Origin: Vulcanimicrobiota bacterium
GTDB taxonomy: Bacteria > Vulcanimicrobiota > Vulcanimicrobiia > Vulcanimicrobiales > Vulcanimicrobiaceae
Assembly (NCBI GenBank): GCA_019233415.1
Contig: JAFAMK010000143.1
Coordinates: forward strand, 1 to 12,681
DNA: 12,681 nucleotides
Direction: 5' to 3'
Below are positions 5,950 through 12,681 of the stretch, one piece after another (position 1 is the first letter of the stretch; each line of letters opens with the position of its first letter). The position numbers were made by a program, and so were the translations under genes. The notes under the pieces are model-generated. The model was given only the letters and a program-made list of their open reading frames with translations, made no database searches and was not told where the DNA came from.

Positions 5950-6891
5950 ATGATCGCGTCCGATTCCGTCGAGCGCCTCAGCCGCGACGCCGCCGCCGCG
6001 GACACCGAGCCGCTGTGGTGGACGGCGGAGCCGGTCCCCGCGCACCCGCGCCCGCGTGCCGCCCCGCATGTTTGGCGCTATGCAGAGCTGCGCCCGCTGC
6101 TGGAGCGCGCCGGAGCGCTGGTCGGCGCGCCGGCGGCGGAGCGGCGCGTTTTGCAGCTCGTCAACCCGGCGCTCGCGGCGCCGCGCACGACCGACACGCT
6201 GGCTGCGGGCCTGCGGCTGATTCAGCCCGGCGAAACGGCGCGCGCGCACCGGCACGTCGCCTTCGCGCTGCGGTTCGTCGTGGAAGGCGAGGGCGCGTAC
6301 GCGGCGGTCGGCGGCGAGAAGCTGACGGTGCATCGCGGCGACCTGATCATCACGCCGTCGTGGGTGTATCACGCGCACGGTCACGACGGCGAAGGCGCGG
6401 TCGTGTGGCTCGACGGGTCGGACGTGCCGCTGTATCAGTTCTTTCCGGCGAGCTTCGCGCAGCCATACGCCGACGAGCACTATCCGTCGGAGCCGGCGCC
6501 GTTCGAATCCGACCTGCGCTATCCGTGGGACGAGATGCAGGCGCGGCTCGACGCCGATCCCGCGCCGTATGCCTACGCCGAGTACGCGCACCGCGCACAC
6601 GGCGGTGCGCTCTCGCGCACCGTCGGCGCCGCCGCCGAACGCATCGCAAAGGGTGCTTCCTCGCCGATGCGCCGCGAAACCGCCGGCGTGATCTACCACG
6701 TCGTCAAAGGCCGCGGCGTGACCGCCGTCGGCGACGCGCGCCTGGCGTGGGAGCGCGGCGACACGTTCTGCATCCCCGCGTGGCACCCGTACCGCCACGA
6801 AGCCGCAAAGGACGCGTACCTCGTCCGCTGCGACGACGCACCCGCGCTCGACGCGCTCGGCGCCTACCGCAGCGAAGCCAGCGCGTCGTAG
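5950..6891 (+). CDS. Gentisate 1,2-dioxygenase (bicupin)
   Basis: Cytosolic non-haem Fe(II) ring-cleavage dioxygenase that opens gentisate (2,5-dihydroxybenzoate) to maleylpyruvate with O2. The 313 residues are slightly short for the family (about 340-370). Characteristic stretches are EPLWW (20-24), AERRVLQLVNPALAAP (63-78) and PGETARAHRHVAFALRFVVE (93-112). The first cupin carries the likely iron ligands H100, H102 and H141 (in TPSWVYHAHGH, 135-145). WLDGSDVPLYQFF follows, as in the family. A second cupin (about 220-310; VVKGRGVTAVG, ERGDTFCIPAWHPYRH) is the degenerate C-terminal one. A GGGAGA ribosome site sits six bases before the ATG. It is divergent from the FAH gene, which would act two steps later. 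A maleylpyruvate isomerase gene is not seen, so it is elsewhere, or maleylpyruvate is hydrolysed directly. 1-hydroxy-2-naphthoate or salicylate dioxygenases share this fold and cannot be fully excluded. The stop lies one base from the stop of the convergent gene. Confidence 0.9.
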   Translation: MIASDSVERLSRDAAAADTEPLWWTAEPVPAHPRPRAAPHVWRYAELRPLLERAGALVGAPAAERRVLQLVNPALAAPRTTDTLAAGLRLIQPGETARAHRHVAFALRFVVEGEGAYAAVGGEKLTVHRGDLIITPSWVYHAHGHDGEGAVVWLDGSDVPLYQFFPASFAQPYADEHYPSEPAPFESDLRYPWDEMQARLDADPAPYAYAEYAHRAHGGALSRTVGAAAERIAKGASSPMRRETAGVIYHVVKGRGVTAVGDARLAWERGDTFCIPAWHPYRHEAAKDAYLVRCDDAPALDALGAYRSEASAS

Positions 6892-6892
6892 A

Positions 6893-7156
6893 TCAGCGCG
6901 GCGGCGGCCGGCGCGTGAGGTGCCAGAAGCCGCAGTAGCGGCACTCGTACGAGTACAGCACGTCCCCCATCCCGTTCATCAGCGCATGCGCGTGCGCGTC
7001 GTCTTCACTCGCATACTGCTGCTTCGACGTGCACGACCGCTCGACGTCCGCATCGACCCGCGGGTCGGGCAACTGCCGCTGCTCGACATACCACGCCATC
7101 AGCGCATCCGCACCGGCCTTCGGATCAGGCTTCGACGGCCGAACACGCCGCGGCAT
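6893..7156 (-). CDS. Small protein with a Cys/His putative zinc-binding C-terminus
   Basis: An 87-residue cytosolic protein. The C-terminal half has C42 (SCTSKQQYAS), then YECRYCGFWHLTRRP with C72-x2-C75-x3-H79. The spacing C-x29-C-x2-C-x3-H suggests a small zinc-binding unit. The YxCxxCGxWHLT ending is one I have seen in small uncharacterised proteins, but I know no function. The first 40 residues are polar with one short helix (ADALMAWYVEQRQ). The ATG at 7156 follows an A/G-rich ribosome site (AAGAAGAGACG). It is the third of three minus-strand genes, 22 bases after the exported-protein gene, and converges with gentisate dioxygenase with only one base between the stops. That leaves no room for a terminator between them. 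Confidence 0.72.
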   Translation of the reverse strand: MPRRVRPSKPDPKAGADALMAWYVEQRQLPDPRVDADVERSCTSKQQYASEDDAHAHALMNGMGDVLYSYECRYCGFWHLTRRPPPR

Positions 7157-7178
7157 CGTCTCTTCTTTCGCTAGCGCC

Positions 7179-7739
7179 TCAGTGGCTGCTCGGCGACGGG
7201 GTTTGCGACTTCATCACCTGCGGGAGGTCGGGTAGGCGTTTGATGTTCACGCTTGGGGCTGGGCCTGGTGAGACCGCCGCGGTGGGTTGTGGAGGTGGCG
7301 TGCGGTTGCGGTTGTGGCGCGCGATCTCCATCATGTCGACCGCGGCGCCCTTCGCGTTCGGGTTCACGCCGCCGGCGCGGACCAACTGGACGTCGCGGTG
7401 CATGCGCTGCGTCTTCGGGTCGTAGTCGTAGGTCAACTTGTAGGTGCCGAGTACGACGTGACCGTCAGGCGTGCGGATGAACGACTGCAGCGCGTTGCCG
7501 TACGTGATCGCGTCGATCGTCGGGTTCTTCGACGCCTTGACCGCGCGGACGCGCGCGACCTGACCGAGCTTGTTCACCTCGACGGTGTACTCGACGTGGA
7601 GCGGCACCTTCGGAAAGAGCTGCTTGGGCTGCAACTGCTCGACGTTGATGCGCGGGCTGGACTTCGGCGCCGGGGTCGCGGCGGACGCGGCGGCACCGGC
7701 GGCAAGAACTGCCGCCAGGACGAGGGCCGGATGACGCAT
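7179..7739 (-). CDS. Exported protein with TonB C-terminal-like core and Pro-rich tail
   Basis: A 186-residue protein. The ATG at 7739 gives a clear signal peptide, MRHPALVLAAVLAAGAAASA, probably cut after ASA, so it is secreted or periplasmic. The core (about 30-120) contains VEYTVEVNKLGQVARVRAV, KNPTIDAITYGNALQSFIR and GTYKLTYDYDPKTQ. The beta-strand plus 'NKLGQVARV...' pattern recalls the TonB C-terminal domain, in which a short V-x-V-x-x-x-G-x-V segment precedes a helix. The resemblance is loose, and no TonB membrane anchor with a proline spacer is present. After GGVNPNAKGAAVDMMEIARH (about 120-140) a Pro/Ser/Thr-rich tail runs to the end. The start overlaps the stop of the upstream zinc-ribbon gene as TGATG, so the two are probably co-translated. 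The frame is open upstream to about 7784, but that would bury the signal peptide. Function unknown. Confidence 0.78.
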   Translation of the reverse strand: MRHPALVLAAVLAAGAAASAATPAPKSSPRINVEQLQPKQLFPKVPLHVEYTVEVNKLGQVARVRAVKASKNPTIDAITYGNALQSFIRTPDGHVVLGTYKLTYDYDPKTQRMHRDVQLVRAGGVNPNAKGAAVDMMEIARHNRNRTPPPQPTAAVSPGPAPSVNIKRLPDLPQVMKSQTPSPSSH

Positions 7740-7936
7740 CAGTTGCGCGAGAGGGCGGCGAACGCGGCGCCGCACGACGCGCACGCGACGATCACTTGAA
7801 ATGTGGCACCTCGCTCGCGGAGGTCGCTCGACCGCTTGTCCTTCTCATGGCTCCCGCAGTAACGGCAGCGGGTCGAGGTAGAGTTCCCCCTCGAACGATC
7901 GTCGTCCACCCGGCTAGAGTTCCCGAACCCCCGCAC
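7739..7936 (-). CDS. Small zinc-ribbon protein
   Basis: A short protein whose C-terminal half is a two-knuckle zinc ribbon, STRCRYCGSHEK ... VIVACASCGAAF (C24-x2-C27 and C52-x2-C55, 65-residue model), ending LSRN. The TGA overlaps the ATG of the exported-protein gene (TGATG), which supports it being real. The start is uncertain. I chose the GTG at 7936 because GAGGGG lies just upstream. A GTG at 7909 would give 56 residues and keep the ribbon. The frame stays open to about 8044, but that would run into the divergent lipoprotein gene. Such ribbons bind nucleic acid or other proteins; no specific role can be named. It is the first gene of the three-gene minus-strand set. Confidence 0.65.
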   Translation of the reverse strand: MRGFGNSSRVDDDRSRGNSTSTRCRYCGSHEKDKRSSDLRERGATFQVIVACASCGAAFAALSRN

Positions 7937-7988
7937 GGCCCCCTCGGCGCGGGACGGCCGCTGTAAGCTGCCGAACGGACGGCGCGAC

Positions 7989-8423
7989 ATGATCCACCGT
8001 ATCGCCGCCGCCCTGTTCCTGTGCCTGAGCCTGGCGGCGTGCAAAGAGAACGACGCCGGCGGCGACCAGAAGTCGCTCGGCCAGCAGTTCTTCCTCGGCC
8101 AGGGCGACGTGAAGGTGATCGACGCGCACGTCGTCCCGAGCGGCGACGCGTCGGCGCAGACCGGCGGCGGGACGCTCGACTACGTCATCGCGCGCGTCGA
8201 GCTGACCAACGACATGGGCGCCGATCTCACCCCGGACATCTCGCACTTCTACATGTTCGACGCGGCGAACAACCGCTACCAGGCGACGGACACCGGATCA
8301 TCGGTCTTCACCGGGATCAGCAACTCCGCCGAGGTCCTCAAGCAGGGCGACAAGCGCCAGTACACGATCGGCTTCCGCACCAACAACCCGAACATCACCG
8401 GGACGATCCTCTACGAACGCTGA
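7989..8423 (+). CDS. Lipoprotein with DUF4352-like immunoglobulin-type domain
   Basis: A 144-residue lipoprotein. The signal peptide MIHRIAAALFLCLSLAAC ends in lipobox L15-A-A-C18, so it is anchored to a membrane after export. The mature domain has the pattern of DUF4352/telokin-like proteins: GQGDVKVIDAHVV, YVIARVELTNDMG (about 65-77), FYMFDAANNRYQATDT, then LKQGDKRQYTIGFRTNN near the end. These domains are usually extracytoplasmic and of unknown ligand. The ribosome site before ATG 7989 is weak (GGACGGCG). It is the first gene of a plus-strand run with the alpha-2-macroglobulin-like gene and polA. Its last codons overlap the region that must encode the start of the next protein. The 52 bases shared with the divergent zinc-ribbon gene hold no promoter I could recognise. 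Confidence 0.85.
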   Translation: MIHRIAAALFLCLSLAACKENDAGGDQKSLGQQFFLGQGDVKVIDAHVVPSGDASAQTGGGTLDYVIARVELTNDMGADLTPDISHFYMFDAANNRYQATDTGSSVFTGISNSAEVLKQGDKRQYTIGFRTNNPNITGTILYER

Positions 8424-8550
8424 GCGCGGCGCGGCGGCGCTGCTCGCGTTCGCGCTGATCCTCGGCGGCGTTCCGGCGCGCGCCGCGCGCCCGCTTCCCG
8501 ACTCGGGAAAGTGGGACCGCACCTTCGCGCTCTACGCGCGCGACGTCGCG
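8413..8550 (+). other. Signal-peptide-coding extension of the next gene lacking a canonical start codon
   Basis: In the frame of the following gene this stretch reads NAERGAAALLAFALILGG then VPARAARPLPDSGKWD, a textbook Sec signal peptide with an A-R-A cleavage site. The frame is open from 8206, yet contains no ATG, GTG or TTG before 8551. The best-placed codon is ACG at 8413-8415, nine bases after a GGGA. Changing C8414 to T would make it ATG and would be synonymous (TAC to TAT) in the overlapping lipoprotein gene. A CTG at 8440 is another possibility. I infer that the true protein starts here rather than at the GTG of 8551. Confidence 0.6.
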
Positions 8551-10788
8551 GTGTCGTGGAAGCGCATCGCGGTGCGCCTCGACACGTACAGCGGCGCGCC
8601 GGTCGACTTCGCGGCGTACGAAGTCGATCCGGCCGACGTGCTCGTCGCGGGCACGGCGCGTGCGCGCGCGATCGACACGACGCACCGCACGCCGGTCGTG
8701 CGCTGGCGCTTCACGCCGCCGGCGGGACTGCGCTACACGCCGAACGACGTCGAGGTGCCGCTGCAGAACCGCGAGGGCTTCTTCGTCGTCGAGGCGCGGC
8801 GCGGCGACGCGGTGCAGCAGGCGTGGCTCAACCTCACGCGGATCGGTTTGCTCACGAAAGAATCGCCCGGCTCCATCGTGCTCTACGCCGCCGACCTCGG
8901 CAGCGGAAAGGCGCTGAGCGGGATGCGGATCACGTACCTCGTCGGGACGTCGTTCGCGTACGGCCGGACCGACGTGCACGGGATCGCGCGCTGGGCGGCC
9001 GTCACGCGCCCGCGCTTCGCGCTCGCGGAGTGGGGCAAGAGTAAGGCGTTCGTGTCGTTTCTGCCGCAGCCGCCGGTGCCGGCGACGATCGTCGGCGTGC
9101 GCGCGGAGCGCGCGAACGTGCGCGCCGGCGAGCGCGTCCACGTCGTCGGCTTCGCGCGCCGGCGCAGCGCCGGCGCGTACCGCCCGGCGTCGGGTGACGT
9201 GAAGCTGTCGGTCGTCGCGCGCGGGCACACGCTGGCCGCCGAGACGGTGCGGCTCGACGCGGCCGGCGCGTTCGGCGCCGAGCTGGCGCTGCCGGCCGAC
9301 GCGCCGGCGGGCGACGCGGCGGTCCTGGCCGTCGCCGGCGGCGCGAGCGGCGGCGCGGCGCTGCACGTCGACGGCGTCGGCGACGTCGCGCTGACGGTCA
9401 CGGCGGAGTGCGGATCGGCGTGCTCGCCCGACGCGCCGGTTCCGGTGACGGTCACCGCGAAGCGCGCCGACGGGCTGTTGGTCGCGGCGCGCGACGTGCG
9501 CGTGCGCGTCGTGCGCGCGCCGCACATCCTGCCGCCGGGCGCGAGCGAGGACACCCCGCCGTGGGCGACCGCGCAGGTCGTCGACGTGCAGGTGAAGACC
9601 GACGAGACCGGCGTCGCGCGCGTGACGATCCCGGGCCCGACCGACGGGCTGCCCTCGACCTATGGGATCACCGCGACGAGCGGCGCGTCGACCGCGACGC
9701 TGCGGCTCGTTGCGCCGACCGCGCGGCTCGCGCTCGCGGTGACGCCGGAGCGTGCCGACCTCGACGTCGGCGAGCCGGCGGCGCTCGACGTCTTCGGGTT
9801 CGACGCGGCCGACGGCCGGCCGGCCGCCGGGCTGCCGGTGCAGTTACGGCTCGTCCACGGGCCGACGACGGTCGAGCAGGCCGTGACGCTCGACGCGCAG
9901 GGCCGCGGTCGGGCGGTCTTCCGCGACGTCGCGCCGGGGACGAACCTCGCCTTCGCGCAGGCCGACGTCGACGGCAAGACCGCGCTCGACGCGAACGCGG
10001 TGACGGTCGCGCCGCAGGCACTGCTCGGGAACCGCACGCGGCGCAGCGCCGAGGCGCAGATCGCGACCGACCGCACGCGGTACCGTGTCGGCGACCGGCT
10101 GCGGGTCGACGCGTCGCTGGCCGGCGCGAGCGGCGACGCCTTCGTCGACCTCGAAGGCTCGCGGGCGATGGGCGAGCAGACCGTGCCGACGAGCGGCGGG
10201 CGCGCGAGCGCGACGTTCACCGTCCCCGAGACCGTCGGGGACGCGGCGATCGGGGTCGCGTTCGTCCGCGACGGCGCGCTGGAGTATGCGACGCAGCGGC
10301 TCGCGATCGACGGGCCGGGCCACGCGCGCACGACGACGCTCGCCGCCGACAAGCCGGCCTACGCGCCCGGCAGCGTCGCGCACGTGACGATCGCCGACGG
10401 CGACGAGCGCGGCGCGGCGACGCTCGCGATCCGGCTCGCCGACCAGCGCGCGTCCGGCGGCGCCGCGTTCGAGGACGCGACCGCGGCGCTGGCCGGGACC
10501 GGGACGACGACCCAGAACCCCGCCTCGGCCGATCCGGCCTGGCACGCCTCGGTCGCGCCGACGCGCTCGACCGCGGTCGACCTGGCCGCGAACGAGCGCA
10601 GCGCGCCGACCGCCGAGTCGCTGGGCGCGCCCTCCGGGCACGCGCTGCTTTGGCGCGTCGCGCACGGCGACCGCGAAGGCTTCGATCTGACGCTTCCGGA
10701 GACGCCGGGCACGTACGTCGTCTCGGTGCTGAAGGTCGCCGACGACGGCGACGTCGGCGCGGCGACGCTCGCGATCGAGGTGCGCTGA
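8551..10788 (+). CDS. Alpha-2-macroglobulin-like exported protein (MG/Ig-like beta-domains, no thioester domain)
   Basis: The first canonical start is the GTG at 8551 (745 residues), but the protein probably begins in the signal-peptide extension at 8413 (791 residues). It is a string of beta-sandwich domains like the MG domains of bacterial alpha-2-macroglobulins. Examples are LQNREGFFVVEARRGDAVQQ and LYAADLGSGKALSGMRITYL (about 70-130), then YRVGDRLRVDASLAGASGDA near 510. A further unit near 600 begins TTLAADKPAYAPGSVAHVTI and passes into IRLADQRASGGAAFEDA, matching the bait-region entry 'DKPVYKPGD...VxDxAL'. No CGEQ thioester motif or alpha/alpha-toroid domain follows; the chain ends after the DLTLPETPGTYVVSV strand. 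Full-length family members trap proteases in the periplasm; this one cannot trap covalently. A role in envelope protection or adhesion is only inference. A Cys pair (ECGSACS) could form a disulfide. The stop overlaps the polA start (TGATG). Confidence 0.78.
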   Translation: MSWKRIAVRLDTYSGAPVDFAAYEVDPADVLVAGTARARAIDTTHRTPVVRWRFTPPAGLRYTPNDVEVPLQNREGFFVVEARRGDAVQQAWLNLTRIGLLTKESPGSIVLYAADLGSGKALSGMRITYLVGTSFAYGRTDVHGIARWAAVTRPRFALAEWGKSKAFVSFLPQPPVPATIVGVRAERANVRAGERVHVVGFARRRSAGAYRPASGDVKLSVVARGHTLAAETVRLDAAGAFGAELALPADAPAGDAAVLAVAGGASGGAALHVDGVGDVALTVTAECGSACSPDAPVPVTVTAKRADGLLVAARDVRVRVVRAPHILPPGASEDTPPWATAQVVDVQVKTDETGVARVTIPGPTDGLPSTYGITATSGASTATLRLVAPTARLALAVTPERADLDVGEPAALDVFGFDAADGRPAAGLPVQLRLVHGPTTVEQAVTLDAQGRGRAVFRDVAPGTNLAFAQADVDGKTALDANAVTVAPQALLGNRTRRSAEAQIATDRTRYRVGDRLRVDASLAGASGDAFVDLEGSRAMGEQTVPTSGGRASATFTVPETVGDAAIGVAFVRDGALEYATQRLAIDGPGHARTTTLAADKPAYAPGSVAHVTIADGDERGAATLAIRLADQRASGGAAFEDATAALAGTGTTTQNPASADPAWHASVAPTRSTAVDLAANERSAPTAESLGAPSGHALLWRVAHGDREGFDLTLPETPGTYVVSVLKVADDGDVGAATLAIEVR
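10777..10780 (+). promoter_or_regulatory. Ribosome binding site for polA
   Basis: GAGG lies seven bases before the ATG at 10788, inside the last codons of the preceding gene. It supports this start, which overlaps the upstream stop as TGATG. Confidence 0.6.
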
Positions 10789-12681
10789 TGCCGACCCAGA
10801 CCGAGATGCCGATCGCGCAGGCGCCGCAGTCGGCGCGGCTGATGCTGTTCGACACGTACGGCCTGGTGTACCGCGCGTTCTTCGCGCTGCCGGCGCTGAC
10901 GACGACGCGCGGCGTCCCGATCAACGCCGCGTACGGCTTCACGATGATGGTCAACAAGATCATCGCCGACGAGAAACCGACGCACGTGATCGCTGCGTTC
11001 GACAAAGGGCTCCCGGCCGCGCGCCTCGCCCTCTACCCGCAATATAAGGCGCAGCGCACCGAGACGCCGGACGAACTGCGCTCGCAGTTCGGGCTGGTGC
11101 GGAAGATTCTCGCCGTCTACGGCATCCCGATCGTCGAGTACGACGGCGAAGAGGCCGACGACGTCATCGCGACGCTCGCGTGCCAAGCGGAAGCCGCGCA
11201 GCAGGACGTGCTCGTCGTCACCGGCGACCTCGACCTCCTGCAGATCGTCGACGCGCGCACGACCGTGCTGATGACGCGCCGCGGGATTACCGAACTCGGT
11301 CGCTACACGGAGGCCGCGGTGCGCGAGCGGTTCGACCTCGAACCGCGCCAGCTTCCCGACTACCGCGGGCTCAAGGGCGATCCGTCCGACAACTTGCCCG
11401 GCATCCCGGGCGTCGGCGAGAAGACCGCGATCAAGCTGGTCAAGGGCGCGGGCTCGCTCGACGCGCTGCTCGAGAATCCCGCGCTCGCCGGAACGGCGAA
11501 GCTCGAAGCGCTGGTGCGCGAGCACGGCGCGCAGGCGCGCGTCTGCCGCGACGTCTCGCTCGTCAAGCGCGACCTCGCGCTGACGCTCGACTGGGACGGC
11601 GCGCGCTACACGCAGCCGGCGAACGACGCGCTCTACGCACTCTATCGCGAACTAGAATTCAAAACGTTGCTCGCGAAGCTGGAACCGCCCGAGACGCCGC
11701 AGCCCGTCGCGGCCGAGGAGGTGCTGCAGGGCGACTACGACTCGTCGTACACGGCGCTCGTCGATCCGCCCGACTTCGCGAAGCTCGCCGCGCTGATCGA
11801 GCAAACCGCATCGTGCGAGCGCGTCGCGGTCGCGCTGCGTGGTGACGTCGTCGCCGTCTCGGCGGCCGACGGAACGGCGTTCGGGTTCCTGCGCTCGTCG
11901 CTCCGCGCGGCGCACGTCGGCGCGGCGTTCGCGCGGCTTTGGGAGACCGTTCCGCAGCTCGTCGTCTACGACGCGAAGCACGTCACCGGCGCGCTCACGA
12001 TGCCGCTGCGCACGTTCGCCGACGACCCGATGATCGCGGCGCACCTGCTCAACCCGTCGCGCACGTTCGCCGAAGCCGGCCAGGCATCGAGCGAATTCCT
12101 CGGCCGGCTGCTGCCCGAGGACCAGCCCGCGGCCGCCGCCGACGCGGCCGGCCTCTTGTCGCGCAAGACGCGCGAGGAACTGGAACGGCGCGACCAGCTC
12201 GCGCTCTACGCCGATGTCGAGTTGCCGCTCGCATCGGTGCTCGCCGGGATGGAACGGGTCGGCGTCGCCCTCGACCCGCGCGCGCTCGACGTGCTGCGCG
12301 ACGAAGTCGACGCCGCGGTCGCGCGGCTCCAGCACGAAATCTACGCGATCGCCGGCGAAGAGTTCAACCTCGGCAGCCCGCAGCAGCTCGGCCGCGTGCT
12401 GTTCGACAAGCTCGGACTCCCCGCGGGCCGCCAGAACAAGACCGGCTACGCGACCGGCGCCGACGTGCTGCAGGGGCTCGCGCGCAGCTTCCCGGTCGCC
12501 GCGAAGGTGCTCGAGTGGCGCGAGGTCTCGAAGCTCAAGAGTACCTACGTCGACGTGCTGCCGACGCTCGTCGACGCGAACGGCCGCATCCACACCGTCT
12601 TCAACCAGACGTCGACCGCGACGGGCCGGCTCTCGTCGGTCAACCCGAACCTGCAGAACATCCCCGTGCACGGCGAGCTGG
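10788..12681 (+). CDS. polA: DNA polymerase I (partial, C-terminus outside window)
   Basis: The first 631 residues of a protein usually about 880-930 long, for Okazaki-fragment processing and repair synthesis. The 5'-nuclease domain (about 17-300) shows LMLFDTYGLVYRAFFALP (18-35), AFDKG (71-75), YKAQR, the acidic box DGEEADD (119-125), GDLDLLQ (146-152, with D147 and D149) and GLKGDPSDNLPGIPGVGEKT (around 198). The middle domain has the 3'-5' exonuclease fold (VVYDAKHV; FADDPMIAAHLLNPSRTF). The usual first-strand D-x-E of proofreading enzymes is replaced by a stretch such as RVAVALRGDVV, so proofreading is probably lost, as in Taq polymerase. The polymerase domain starts near 480 (LASVLAGMERVGVALDPRAL, FNLGSPQQLGRVLF). 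It reaches the template-binding motif TATGRLSSVNPNLQNIP (610-626) just before the window ends. The first 15 residues are a non-conserved extension; an ATG at codon 7 is an alternative start. Confidence 0.96.
   Translation, partial: MPTQTEMPIAQAPQSARLMLFDTYGLVYRAFFALPALTTTRGVPINAAYGFTMMVNKIIADEKPTHVIAAFDKGLPAARLALYPQYKAQRTETPDELRSQFGLVRKILAVYGIPIVEYDGEEADDVIATLACQAEAAQQDVLVVTGDLDLLQIVDARTTVLMTRRGITELGRYTEAAVRERFDLEPRQLPDYRGLKGDPSDNLPGIPGVGEKTAIKLVKGAGSLDALLENPALAGTAKLEALVREHGAQARVCRDVSLVKRDLALTLDWDGARYTQPANDALYALYRELEFKTLLAKLEPPETPQPVAAEEVLQGDYDSSYTALVDPPDFAKLAALIEQTASCERVAVALRGDVVAVSAADGTAFGFLRSSLRAAHVGAAFARLWETVPQLVVYDAKHVTGALTMPLRTFADDPMIAAHLLNPSRTFAEAGQASSEFLGRLLPEDQPAAAADAAGLLSRKTREELERRDQLALYADVELPLASVLAGMERVGVALDPRALDVLRDEVDAAVARLQHEIYAIAGEEFNLGSPQQLGRVLFDKLGLPAGRQNKTGYATGADVLQGLARSFPVAAKVLEWREVSKLKSTYVDVLPTLVDANGRIHTVFNQTSTATGRLSSVNPNLQNIPVHGEL

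Noticed and set aside
5827..6798. Long minus-strand frame opposite gentisate dioxygenase
   Set aside because: No recognisable domain, Arg-rich, and the opposite strand encodes a clear bicupin.
10359..11525. Minus-strand frame opposite the macroglobulin-like gene and polA
   Set aside because: Covers two well-supported genes antisense and crosses their junction; composition is typical of a shadow.
1..12681. CRISPR array, tRNA, rRNA, insertion sequence, phage or toxin-antitoxin genes
   Set aside because: No regular repeat-spacer pattern, cloverleaf, transposase or phage motif was seen on either strand by reading; a tRNAscan or profile search was not possible.

Overview
This is a very G+C-rich bacterial chromosomal segment (G+C judged by eye, not counted). 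Nearly all of it is coding. Third codon positions are strongly G/C, and there are many 1-4 base stop/start overlaps. I see no rRNA, tRNA, CRISPR array, insertion sequence or phage gene. The exported-protein families, the split transhydrogenase and a 'CCCTTCGACAGGCTCAGGATGA' type intergenic repeat would fit an uncultivated high-GC phylum such as Eremiobacterota. I cannot prove that without marker-gene comparison.

Layout. (1) 1-570, minus: the N-terminal part of a lipoprotein phosphoesterase (phospholipase C/acid phosphatase family) that runs off the left edge. (2) 651-3459, minus: a complete three-gene proton-translocating NAD(P) transhydrogenase operon, pntAA-pntAB-pntB, with 4-base overlaps. 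(3) 3542-3853, plus: a small AroQ-type chorismate mutase very like isochorismate-pyruvate lyase PchB, divergent from pntAA. (4) 3827-3936: a cluster of palindromic repeats between convergent genes, which also supplies the last codons of the PchB-like gene. (5) 3939-5779, minus: a FAH-family hydrolase followed by an orphan NMT1/SsuA-like substrate-binding protein. (6) 5950-6891, plus: gentisate 1,2-dioxygenase, divergent from the FAH gene across a 170-base spacer that holds a perfect 14-base palindrome. (7) 6893-7936, minus: three small genes in a row (zinc ribbon; exported protein with a TonB-C-like core; small Cys/His protein). (8) 7989 to the right edge, plus: a DUF4352-like lipoprotein, an alpha-2-macroglobulin-like exported protein without a thioester domain, and DNA polymerase I (polA, cut by the window end).

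Functional reading. Gentisate dioxygenase makes maleylpyruvate, and FAH-family enzymes cleave maleyl- or fumarylpyruvate to pyruvate plus maleate or fumarate. The divergent pair therefore reads as the lower gentisate pathway, possibly with a binding protein for uptake and a palindromic operator. The nearby PchB-like enzyme could in principle make salicylate, a gentisate precursor, but no salicylate 5-hydroxylase is present, so that link is speculative.

The most puzzling point is the alpha-2-macroglobulin-like gene. Its reading frame encodes a good signal peptide upstream of the first ATG/GTG/TTG, but no canonical start codon precedes it. A single synonymous change in the overlapping lipoprotein gene (position 8414) would create an ATG in an ideal place.
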